Of a stretch of 64,000 nt of DNA, positions 17,801 through 25,546 are shown in pieces. Origin of the DNA: Bin87 sp965116565. GTDB lineage: Bacteria; Chloroflexota; Dehalococcoidia; Lucifugimonadales; UBA3495. The position numbers and the translations under genes are program-made. The notes under the pieces were generated by a model that saw nothing but the letters and a program-made list of their open reading frames with translations, ran no database searches and was not told the origin of the DNA. Location of the stretch: assembly GCA_965116565.1 (NCBI GenBank), contig OZ220699.1:558001-622000 (forward strand), given 5' to 3'. Position 1 is the stretch's first letter; each line of letters starts with the position of its first letter.

Positions 17801-20389
17801 TCAGTAGCCGGTTATCAGGTCGCTCCGTGTTAGCAGCAGCCCTGAGCTGGCGCGGTTCAGCGCAGCCAGCGCCGCATCACGCGATTCAACTGTTATGTCT
17901 CCGGGTTCGGCCGTGACGTAGGCTATGATGGTCTCGTCAGCTGCAGGGTCTGCCCGGGCGACCTCGGGCTGGATGGATTGGTAGAACGCCAGGGCTTCGA
18001 CCTGGTGGGTACCCGGATCCTTGCTTTCCGCCACGTCAGCCTGCGAGACGCCGATGTACCGGACAGTGGCCAGATAGAAGATGGCGTTGAAGCGCGAGAA
18101 CACTTCCCGGGCAGCAGCGTCGCAGGCGGCAGCATCGCCATTTTCGGCGGCCTGCCTCACCCGTTCAAAGGCTTCCCGGAGCGGGATGTCGATCGTGCCT
18201 TCCCGGCCAAAGTTGCCTTCGCGGCTGCGCGCCAAACTGGACAGCGAGTAGGGGTAGGTCCCGTCGTCGCCTGGCAACCCGACGTAGATGCCCCAGCCCT
18301 CATCCACGTCGCCCGAGTCCAGGTCGGCGCAACCCCCGATCACATAGTGCTTGGACCAGTGATAGAGGATCCTGAGGATGCCTTTGTTGATGGCCTGACG
18401 CTTCTGTGCATCGGTCCACTCGGCCGCCTCGTTGCGACCGCGTATCGCGTTGTTGATTGGAGAGTCGAGGAAGTTGCCGGACCCGTAGAATTCGCCTGCG
18501 AGAGGGAATTCCTCGGCCCGCTCGGGATCTCGGGCAAAGCCCCGGAGGGTCTTGCTGCGCACGCCGATGCGGGTGTGATACCCCACCTCATAGAGCAGGA
18601 AAATGTCTGCCGCCGGCAGGGGCTGCCCCTCCTTGATCACGTTGGTCAGCTTGGCGATCTCCTGGTAGTCCGAGGGGATCTTCTGATAATGCTCCCGGTT
18701 GGTGGTGGCGTGGTAATAACCGTCCGACGGGCTGGGGACGCTGCGGTCGGTCTCATGTGGGAGGTTCACCGGGATGAGCAGCCCGGAAGAGCGGTCCAGG
18801 TCGCCGGTGTATGGGGATGGAGTGTCACTGGGCCCGTCGCCGGTGTCGTCGGTGTACCTCGTTATGAGATCACTCCGCTCCAGCATGAGTGCTGATGCTG
18901 TTCCATTGAGAGCGGCCAGCGCCCGATCCCGGGACGCGGAAGTAATCTCGCTCCCGTCCGCCGTGAGGTATGCCATGATCGTCTGGTCGGCGGACGGGTC
19001 GGCCTTGGCGACGTCGGGCTGAATGGACTGGTAAAACGCCAGGGCTTCCACCTGGTGCGTTCCCAGGGCGTCGCGGTCGCCGGCCGCCGCGTCATCCGCC
19101 ACCCGGCCGATGTATCTTACGGTAGCCAGGTAGAACATGGCGTTGAAGCGGGAGAAGACCTCGTTGGTGGCGGTTTCCAGGGCAGCGGCGTTGCCGTCAT
19201 CGGCCGCCTGCCGCGCCCGGTCCATTGCCTCGCGCAGTGGGATGTCGATGGCGCCCTGCCGGCCGAAGTTGCCCTCGCGCGCCCGCGCCAGGGCCGCCAA
19301 CGAGTTGGGGTACGCGCCGTCGACTTCTTCGCCCACGTACACGGCCCAGGCCTCATCGATCAGGCGTGAACTACTCCGGTCGGCGCCGATGATCATGTAG
19401 AACTTCGACCAGTGGTAGAGGATGCGGAGCATCCCCTTGTTCACGGCCTGGCGTTTCTGGGCGTCGCTGTAGTTCTCCGCTTCCCGGCGCCCTCGTATGA
19501 CGTTCTCGATGGGATCGTCGAGGAAGGTGTCTGACCCGTAGAACTCGGCGGAGTCGGGGAAGTACGTGGACGGAGCAGATCCGGTGGCAAAGCTGCGCAG
19601 CGTGCGGCTCTGTGGGCCGACACGGGTGTGCGAACCGGCCTCGTAGAGAAGCCAGATCTCAGCCGCCGGGAAGGGCTTTCCTTCCTTGATTACGTTGGTC
19701 AGCTTGGCTATCTCCTGGTAGTCCGTGGAAATCTTTGCGTAGATCTCACGGTTGGTCGTTGGAGTGTAGTAGCCGTCCGACGCTGTGGGCCCCTCCGTCT
19801 CATAGCTGAGGTTGGTGGGAATGAACACGCCGCCCGCCTTATCGCTCATCATCGCGGCGGTTGCGGTGCCGGATGCGGAACCCGTGCCTGAGGCCGATCC
19901 GGTGTGGGTCCCGGTACCTGTGCCGGACGCAGAGCCGGTGTGGGTCCCGGTACCTGTGCCGGACGCAGAGCCGGTTCCCGTGCCTGACCCGGTGTGGGTG
20001 CCAGTGCCGGTGCCCGTACCAGAGGCCGAGCCGGTACCAGTCCCAGTACCTGTGCCGGTGCCGCCGGACGCCTGTCCAATGACCTCGATGGTGGGACGGT
20101 CCTCACCGCGGCGAGCCGCTTCCTCGGCGGCCTGGGCGGCGCGCATCGCGGCAACCTGGGCTTCCTGCGCCGCAGCCGCAGCCGATCGAGCCTCGGAAGC
20201 CGCAGAGTCCGCCGCCTGGGCCGCTTGTGCCACCGCTGCTTCCACTGCACTGGTATCCGGGGCGGGCGCCGGCGCCGCCGGCTGCGGTTGGCAACCTGCC
20301 GCCAAGGCAAGCAATACCGCCAACGCGAGGCCCGCAATCCAATACTGTCGGCGGGGCAGTACACCCCACTTCCCGATGTCGTAACGCAC
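17801..20389 (-). CDS. Tandem FEA1-like iron-assimilation lipoprotein with coiled-coil and Gly-Thr linker
   Basis: The product has a lipobox (Leu-Ala-Ala-Gly-Cys, Cys about 33-36), an Ala-rich coiled coil (about 50-97), a Gly-Thr-Ser-His linker (about 111-180), and two ~330-residue repeats (about 186-516 and 535-865). Shared blocks include Asp-Tyr-Gln-Glu-Ile-Ala-Lys-Leu-Thr-Asn-Val-Ile-Lys-Glu-Gly, Leu-Leu-Tyr-Glu, Ile-Leu-Tyr-His-Trp-Ser-Lys and Phe-Tyr-Leu-Ala-Thr-Val-Arg-Tyr-Ile-Gly. I read these as the FEA1 family of low-iron-induced extracytoplasmic proteins known from algae; this is recall, not a search. GTG 20389 is preferred to ATG 20398 because AAGGAGG abuts the ATG but sits nine bases from the GTG. 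It lies between the fusion glycosyltransferase and the ferric-binding lipoprotein. Likely role: iron capture at the cell surface. Confidence 0.65.
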   Translation of the reverse strand: MRYDIGKWGVLPRRQYWIAGLALAVLLALAAGCQPQPAAPAPAPDTSAVEAAVAQAAQAADSAASEARSAAAAAQEAQVAAMRAAQAAEEAARRGEDRPTIEVIGQASGGTGTGTGTGTGSASGTGTGTGTHTGSGTGTGSASGTGTGTHTGSASGTGTGTHTGSASGTGSASGTATAAMMSDKAGGVFIPTNLSYETEGPTASDGYYTPTTNREIYAKISTDYQEIAKLTNVIKEGKPFPAAEIWLLYEAGSHTRVGPQSRTLRSFATGSAPSTYFPDSAEFYGSDTFLDDPIENVIRGRREAENYSDAQKRQAVNKGMLRILYHWSKFYMIIGADRSSSRLIDEAWAVYVGEEVDGAYPNSLAALARAREGNFGRQGAIDIPLREAMDRARQAADDGNAAALETATNEVFSRFNAMFYLATVRYIGRVADDAAAGDRDALGTHQVEALAFYQSIQPDVAKADPSADQTIMAYLTADGSEITSASRDRALAALNGTASALMLERSDLITRYTDDTGDGPSDTPSPYTGDLDRSSGLLIPVNLPHETDRSVPSPSDGYYHATTNREHYQKIPSDYQEIAKLTNVIKEGQPLPAADIFLLYEVGYHTRIGVRSKTLRGFARDPERAEEFPLAGEFYGSGNFLDSPINNAIRGRNEAAEWTDAQKRQAINKGILRILYHWSKHYVIGGCADLDSGDVDEGWGIYVGLPGDDGTYPYSLSSLARSREGNFGREGTIDIPLREAFERVRQAAENGDAAACDAAAREVFSRFNAIFYLATVRYIGVSQADVAESKDPGTHQVEALAFYQSIQPEVARADPAADETIIAYVTAEPGDITVESRDAALAALNRASSGLLLTRSDLITGY
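19899..19970. repeat. 36-base tandem repeat, two perfect copies, in the Gly-Thr linker
   Basis: Bases 19899-19934 and 19935-19970 are identical. Each encodes twelve residues of the Gly-Thr-His-Thr-Gly-Ser-Ala-Ser linker of the FEA1-like lipoprotein. Further imperfect copies flank them on both sides (about 19860-20060). Such perfect copies suggest recent slippage and variable linker length. Confidence 0.75.
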
Positions 20390-20423
20390 TTTTGTCATCC
20401 TCCTTGATGGATTTCCTGAACGT

Positions 20424-23400
20424 TTATCTGCTCAGCATCTCGCGCAGCATCCCGGTGGGGACGCGCCAGAGATACTTGGGCCCGATGAATGAACTGCCCC
20501 TGGTGCGCCGCTGGTACGAGACGGGAACTTCCCGCATCCGCATACCCTTCTTCAGCAGGTCGAGGGTCAGCACCTGGGCGTAGTTGTAGTCGTGAATGAT
20601 CTCGGCGCACTCCAGCGCGCGGCGGGAGAAGGCGCGGAACCCGGTCTGGCCGTCGGTGATGCGCCGGCCTGCGGCCAGGTTGAGCGCTGCGGTGAATGCC
20701 ATGTTCCCGATGCGCCGGAACGCCCGCTGATCGGGGCTGTTTTCCAGGTAGCGCGAGCCCAGCACGTAGTCGGCTTCGCCGGCTTCGATGGGGGCCAGCA
20801 GGTCGGGTATCTGTTCCGGCGGATATTCGCCATCGGCGTCCAGGTACACCGCGGCGCGAGCGTCCAACTCGTTGGCGGTGGCCAGGCCGGTGCGCAGGGC
20901 CGCGCCCAGTCCCCGGTTATGCTTGTGGGACACCACCACGTCTGCGCCGTGCCGGTACGCGATCTCCGCCGTGCCGTCGGTGGAACCGTCGTCCACCACG
21001 ATCACCTTGAGGTCGGGCCGGTCGTTCCGGGGTATGCGGGCCAGCGTGGCCGGCAGGTTCTCCGACTCGTTGCAGGCGGGAACGATCACGGCGACGGGTC
21101 GGGTCGATTCATCAGTATCGGGAACCCCGAGAACCTGGCCCACCGACTGGGCCGGCGGTTCGACGCCGAGGTAGTAGGCTATCGTGGCGGTCACGTCCAT
21201 GACCGATTTGGGGTCGTCGATGGGTCCCTGCAGTTCAACGCCCTCGCCCCACATGATGCAGGGCACATACCGCTCGGTCGGGCCCATGTGGCCGTGCCCG
21301 CCGATGCCGATGCCCTGCCCGTGGTCGGCCGTCACGATTACCGTGGCTCCTTCCAGATACCCGACGGAGTCGCACCACCCTAGGAAATCTTCAATGTGGC
21401 GGTCGCTGTCCTCGATCTTGGCGAGGTACTCGGAGTTGTAGCTGCCCCGCGCGTGGCCGGTCTGGTCCACGCTGAGGAGCTGCAGGATGATCAGGTCCGG
21501 GTCGTCCCGCTGGATCACTGCTTTGGCCCTTGCTTTCAGGGCGTCGTCGATCTCGTCGTTGTTGGTGACCGCGGTCACCGTCTCGATGTCCGTCTCGCCG
21601 AAGGCATCCACCAGGTGCGCAATGCCCACCAGCTTGCCGGTCAATCCGGCGGCCCGCAGCGCGTCGAAGATGGTCTCGCACTTGACGCCCAGGCTGGGGA
21701 CGAAGTTGCTGGACATCCCGTGGACACGAGGCGGCGCGCCGGTGAACATGGAGCTGAACCCGGTGACGGTACGGGCCGGGTACACCGTTGACGTATCGAT
21801 GTAATCGACGCCCTCACGGCGCAGCTTGTCGATGAACGGGGTGTCGGCTTCCTCGAGCCGGTCGAACCGGCAGCCGTCGATCACGATGGTGATGAAACGG
21901 CGGGAGATGCGCTTGCCATCGGTTGCCCGAAGTCGGGTGGGCACGAGAGACGGCGCCGGCGGCCAGGTGAAGAACCACTGGTGCAGCAGCAGGGCGGTAA
22001 TCGCCAGGCCCAGCGTGAAACCCTCCACCGCCGCGAAAGTCCAGGCCGTGGGCTGCGCCACCAGCATCTGGAAGGCCAGCACCAGAATCGCCAGCTTGGG
22101 TATCTGCTCCAGGAAGTTGCCGCTGGTGGGGTCCGGGTTTTCCAGCACCAGCCGCCAGAAACGGGTGAAGTTGAACCACGAGGTGCCGATGCGCAGGTGG
22201 TAGTAGATGGTCCCCCACAGCACGATGGTGAAGGTGAGATACACCCCCAAGATCAGGCCCACCGCGATGACGTCAAAGAACCGGAACGCAGCGAGGAACA
22301 GGCCCAGGTAGACCCACAGGGCGATCCGCAGTTTCAGGGGGAAATCGAAGCGGTAGAAGACGACGAACATCGGCGCCAGCGCCAGCAGGGCCAACCCGGC
22401 CCGGAGCCAGTAGCCGCCGTCGGCGAGGTGGGGGATGCTCAACAGCGCAAGGATCCCCAGGGTGAACACCGGGGTGAAGGGCTTGCCCTCGTTGAGGACG
22501 TTCCACGCCCGGGCCGCGAATATCTCGAACCGGGAGGCGTGCTTGTCCCCTTCAGACGATCCCCTGAGGGCGCCCAGGCCCTTGATGGGAATTGCATCCC
22601 GGACCGCGAATAGCGTGAACGCCGCCGCCACGGTGTACGAGTACGCGAACTTGAGGCCGTGGGTAAGGACCGCCAACGCCAACCCCTCCTGCCACGGTAT
22701 CCCCATGGCGTACAGCGCGCCGGTCATGCTGGCCTCATAGACGCCGATGCCGCCCGGAGTCACGTGGAACACCTGGAACAGGATGGTAAAAGCGGTGACC
22801 GCGATGGCCGCAGGTATGGTTATCTCAGCGCCCAGGGCTTGCGCGGCCACCAACAGGACGCCCGCCTCCAGGATCCAGCTGGGCAGGGTCCACAACGTGG
22901 CTTTGGCAACGCGTCCCACTGAAATCTGGCCCAACTGCGTGCGCAGGCTGACCAGCCGGTCCCGCAGCAATTCGGGCATGAAACGGTCGAAGGCTCGGTA
23001 ACGCAGCAGGGTCAGCGCTGCGCCGGCGCCCAACACGACGACTATCGGGATCGCCAGGCTCCGCAACCAATCTGCCCTGCCGTCCAGCGATGTTACCAAC
23101 GCGCCGCACACCGCGGCGATTAGGATCAGGCAGGCGAAGTCCAGCAACCGCGCCACCGCGGTGGTGGCGGCCGCCTCGCTGAGTGGCACGCCGCGACGGG
23201 AGGCGAGCAACGGGCGCGCCGCCTCGCCGAGCTTGAACGGAAGCAGGTGGTTGGCCAGGAGCGCCGCCTGGATGCAGGTGAACAGCCCGAACGCCCCGGC
23301 CGGGCTGGTCATCAGTTGGCGCCATGCCACCGCGCGCAGCGCGAACGCTGCGGTGTAACTGACGAGAAGCGCCGCGAGCAGCTCCGGCCTTTGCCCCAGC

Positions 23401-23594
23401 GTTGCCACGGCATCAGCCAACTGCGCCCAGTCGGCCAGCCACCAAACCAGCACACCGAGCGCAACGGTCAGCGCCAATCCGATGATGATACGCGCGACCT
23501 TTCCCGAGATGAGGGACGTCCCCGGATAAGGCTGCACCGGGAAATCAAGGGAACCTTCGATCTTTGGAGTCTTCGTTTCCTTAGTTCGTCTCAT
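20424..23594 (-). CDS. Three-part fusion: flippase-like membrane domain, alkaline-phosphatase-superfamily hydrolase, GT2 glycosyltransferase
   Basis: A 1056-residue protein. Residues 30-345 form an eight-helix domain of the lysylphosphatidylglycerol synthase / UPF0104 type (Asn-His-Leu-Leu-Pro-x-Lys-Leu-Gly-Glu and Thr-Pro-Gly-Gly-Ile-Gly-Val-Tyr-Glu). Residues 370-550 add more helices. Residues 565-825 are a phosphodiesterase/pyrophosphatase-type hydrolase (Ile-Asp-Gly-Cys-Arg, the Thr of Ala-Arg-Thr-Val-Thr-Gly, Thr-Ala-Asp-His-Gly). Residues 833-1056 are a DPM1-like GT2 domain (Val-Val-Asp-Asp-Gly-Ser-Thr-Asp-Gly, Leu-Asp-Ala-Asp-Gly-Glu-Tyr). ATG 23594 follows GGCGGG; the open frame upstream lacks coding character. 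It heads the operon and lies 34 bases before the next start. It may make a polyprenyl-phosphate sugar and handle its lipid carrier. Confidence 0.8.
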   Translation of the reverse strand: MRRTKETKTPKIEGSLDFPVQPYPGTSLISGKVARIIIGLALTVALGVLVWWLADWAQLADAVATLGQRPELLAALLVSYTAAFALRAVAWRQLMTSPAGAFGLFTCIQAALLANHLLPFKLGEAARPLLASRRGVPLSEAAATTAVARLLDFACLILIAAVCGALVTSLDGRADWLRSLAIPIVVVLGAGAALTLLRYRAFDRFMPELLRDRLVSLRTQLGQISVGRVAKATLWTLPSWILEAGVLLVAAQALGAEITIPAAIAVTAFTILFQVFHVTPGGIGVYEASMTGALYAMGIPWQEGLALAVLTHGLKFAYSYTVAAAFTLFAVRDAIPIKGLGALRGSSEGDKHASRFEIFAARAWNVLNEGKPFTPVFTLGILALLSIPHLADGGYWLRAGLALLALAPMFVVFYRFDFPLKLRIALWVYLGLFLAAFRFFDVIAVGLILGVYLTFTIVLWGTIYYHLRIGTSWFNFTRFWRLVLENPDPTSGNFLEQIPKLAILVLAFQMLVAQPTAWTFAAVEGFTLGLAITALLLHQWFFTWPPAPSLVPTRLRATDGKRISRRFITIVIDGCRFDRLEEADTPFIDKLRREGVDYIDTSTVYPARTVTGFSSMFTGAPPRVHGMSSNFVPSLGVKCETIFDALRAAGLTGKLVGIAHLVDAFGETDIETVTAVTNNDEIDDALKARAKAVIQRDDPDLIILQLLSVDQTGHARGSYNSEYLAKIEDSDRHIEDFLGWCDSVGYLEGATVIVTADHGQGIGIGGHGHMGPTERYVPCIMWGEGVELQGPIDDPKSVMDVTATIAYYLGVEPPAQSVGQVLGVPDTDESTRPVAVIVPACNESENLPATLARIPRNDRPDLKVIVVDDGSTDGTAEIAYRHGADVVVSHKHNRGLGAALRTGLATANELDARAAVYLDADGEYPPEQIPDLLAPIEAGEADYVLGSRYLENSPDQRAFRRIGNMAFTAALNLAAGRRITDGQTGFRAFSRRALECAEIIHDYNYAQVLTLDLLKKGMRMREVPVSYQRRTRGSSFIGPKYLWRVPTGMLREMLSR

Positions 23595-23770
23595 GATTTC
23601 CCGCCGGTCCTGGGACCTTTTCCCCTCTGTTGGTAAACCGCCGCCCTCGTTACAAAGACGCGGCCTTGCCGGGAGGAGGGTTCCGACAAGGCCGTTTGCC
23701 CGGGATGGGCAGATTACCGACAGGTCACCGCCGCTATAGCAACCCACCGATGTTTTTCAAATCAGCCTGC

Positions 23771-23812
23771 CACTAAATTACTCGCTGTGTGCATGGCGTC
23801 GTTAATTTAGTG
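23771..23812. promoter_or_regulatory. Long-spaced inverted repeat, operator candidate
   Basis: CACTAAATTA at 23771-23780 and its exact complement TAATTTAGTG at 23803-23812, separated by 22 bases. It lies about 180 bases before the minus-strand operon start. The arms contain CTAA/TTAG like DtxR-family half sites, but in the opposite orientation and too far apart, so the binding protein is unclear. Confidence 0.45.
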
Positions 23813-24137
23813 CATACGAATCACTATGTCAATACCCACGAGTCATAATTTTTCGTACCACTTTTCAGACCTTGATCTGCTGCCTTACGTTCCCATAAAC
23901 GATCGACGGTTTGCCGTGGGAACAATACCTTGTCCAGAGCCACAAAGACTCGGAAGCCACGATGAAGCCTGGGGTCCTCCCTCCCGTGGCTACACAGGCA
24001 TTATCGTCCGCCCGACCACCTGGGACGTACCGCTATACCATGCTGGGGGATGCAGATGCCGGTACGGACATGATGAAAATCAGGCCGAATCAACGTCCTG
24101 GATACCTAGGACGAATTAATCTAACCTGCCCGTCTGC

Positions 24138-24151
24138 AATGATGTGTCATT
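24138..24151. promoter_or_regulatory. Short palindrome upstream of the imelysin promoter
   Basis: AATGA, TGTG, TCATT. The wider stretch GCAATGATGTGTCATTTGC resembles a Fur box with one extra central base. It lies 33 bases before the -35 box at 24184. Confidence 0.3.
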
Positions 24152-24183
24152 TGCGTGGGAGGGGAAATCGTGCGATGGCATAC

Positions 24184-24212
24184 TTGACACTGTAAATGAG
24201 GATATGCACAAT
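24184..24212 (+). promoter_or_regulatory. Sigma-70-like promoter of the imelysin operon
   Basis: TTGACA at 24184-24189 is a perfect -35 box. After 17 bases CACAAT (24207-24212) matches the -10 consensus at four of six positions. The start codon at 24303 would follow a leader of about 85 bases that contains an inverted repeat. Confidence 0.4.
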
Positions 24213-24238
24213 GCCGGCCGTCGGTCACATTATGCAGA

Positions 24239-24267
24239 TTTTGCAGGGCCACGATTTCATTGCAAAA
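24239..24267. promoter_or_regulatory. Inverted repeat in the imelysin leader
   Basis: TTTTGCA and TGCAAAA, perfect seven-base arms with a 15-base spacer, immediately downstream of the presumed transcription start. Possibly an operator or a leader hairpin. Confidence 0.3.
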
Positions 24268-24302
24268 CGTCAACAGATTGACCGTATCGGAGGTACATCC
24301 AG

Positions 24303-25532
24303 ATGCAACTGAATTTGCGACGTGCTTGGATCACGATCCCGGGTCTGGCGCTATGCCTGGCGCTGGGAGCGATAGCGTGCGCCAGTGAGCCAGCTCCCGC
24401 TCCAACCGCTGAACCGTCGGCTGCCATGATGATGGAAGAGCCGAAGGTAGACGTGGACGCCCTCAAGGTGGAAGTGGTCGCTCATTACGCGGCCGGCGTA
24501 CACGGCCTCTATTCCCAGAGCCTGGCTTCGGCCAAGGTCATGGATACCGCCATCGACGCGTTCATCGCCGACCCGAATCCGGCCAGCCTGGAGGCGGCCA
24601 AACGCGCGTGGCTTCGCGCCCGTGACGACTACGGGCCCACCGAGGTGTTCCGGTTCTACGGCGGCCCCATTGATAACGAAGAGAACGGGCCGGAGGGTCT
24701 GATCAACGCCTGGCCCATGGACGAGTCGTACATTGACTACGTCGAGGGCAACCCCACGGCCGGCATCATCAACATGCCCGACGAGTATCCGACCATCGAC
24801 GCCGACCTGATCATTTCACTGAATGAGGAAGGCGGCGAGGCGAACGTCTCCACGGGATGGCACGCCATCGAGTTCCTGCTCTGGGGGCAGGACCTGAACG
24901 ACGGCGGCCCCGGCGACCGCCCCGTCGAGGACTTCACCACCAACGACAACGCCGACCGGCGCGCCCAATATCTTGCCGTCGCGTCCGACACGTTGATCGG
25001 GCACCTGCAGGACATGGTCGACGCCTGGGCTCCCGGCGGGGGCAACTACCGGGCCGAGTTCCTGGCCAAGCCGGTCGACGACGCCCTGGTGGACATCATC
25101 ACCGGCGCCGGCGCCCTCAGCAAGGGTGAACTGGCCGGCGAGCGGATGTTTGTGGCGTACTCGGAGCGGTCCCAGGAGGACGAGCATTCCTGCTTCTCGG
25201 ACAACACCGTGGCGGACATAGTGGGCAACGCCATCGGCGTGCGCATGGTGCTGACGGGCGACTACGGCGTGGTCGTCGGGCCCGGCATCATCGACCTGTT
25301 CGCCGCCGACAACGAGGCGCTGGCCGATCGCCTGACCGGCGAGACCGCGTTGGCGGTGACCATGGCCCGCAACATCCCTGACCCGTTCGACCAGCATCTG
25401 ACCGACACCGCGCCGGACAGTGCGTTCGGCCGGTCCCAGGTGTTGAGCACGATAGAGGCGTTGGAGCGGCAGGCGGACACCATAGTCGAAGGCGCGGCAG
25501 CCTTTGGCTTCACCATCAACACGTCCGTATAG
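24303..25532 (+). CDS. Imelysin-family iron-regulated lipoprotein (IrpA/ICMP-like)
   Basis: A lipoprotein of 409 residues (lipobox Cys26) with the imelysin fold. The conserved GxHxxE motif is present as Gly185-Trp-His187-Ala-Ile-Glu190 and is followed by Phe-Leu-Leu-Trp-Gly; later comes the Gln-Glu-Asp-Glu-His-Ser-Cys-Phe-Ser-Asp segment. Imelysins (Pfam peptidase M75) are linked to iron uptake, and His and Glu are thought to bind metal; protease activity is uncertain. It is the first gene of an operon with the di-haem protein (14 bases downstream) and a second imelysin. The GGAGG-like site before ATG 24303 and a consensus -35 box upstream suggest strong expression. Confidence 0.9.
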   Translation: MQLNLRRAWITIPGLALCLALGAIACASEPAPAPTAEPSAAMMMEEPKVDVDALKVEVVAHYAAGVHGLYSQSLASAKVMDTAIDAFIADPNPASLEAAKRAWLRARDDYGPTEVFRFYGGPIDNEENGPEGLINAWPMDESYIDYVEGNPTAGIINMPDEYPTIDADLIISLNEEGGEANVSTGWHAIEFLLWGQDLNDGGPGDRPVEDFTTNDNADRRAQYLAVASDTLIGHLQDMVDAWAPGGGNYRAEFLAKPVDDALVDIITGAGALSKGELAGERMFVAYSERSQEDEHSCFSDNTVADIVGNAIGVRMVLTGDYGVVVGPGIIDLFAADNEALADRLTGETALAVTMARNIPDPFDQHLTDTAPDSAFGRSQVLSTIEALERQADTIVEGAAAFGFTINTSV

Positions 25533-25546
25533 CTGTCGTTCTACCC

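Larger units (their letters stand above)
23595..24302. promoter_or_regulatory. Divergent control region between the surface-iron operon and the imelysin operon
   Basis: No gene is supported in these 708 bases. They contain a perfect ten-base inverted repeat (23771-23812), a smaller palindrome (24138-24151), a sigma-70-like promoter (24184-24212) and another inverted repeat (24239-24267). Two outward operons of iron genes share this region, so joint metal-dependent control is likely. Confidence 0.5.

Noticed and set aside
19860..20060. Possible CRISPR-like array from regularly repeated DNA
   Set aside because: The repeats are coding, contiguous and without unique spacers; they form the Gly-Thr linker of a lipoprotein.
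23826..24119. 97-codon open frame in the divergent iron control region
   Set aside because: No ribosome-binding site, odd composition, and it overlaps operator-like repeats.
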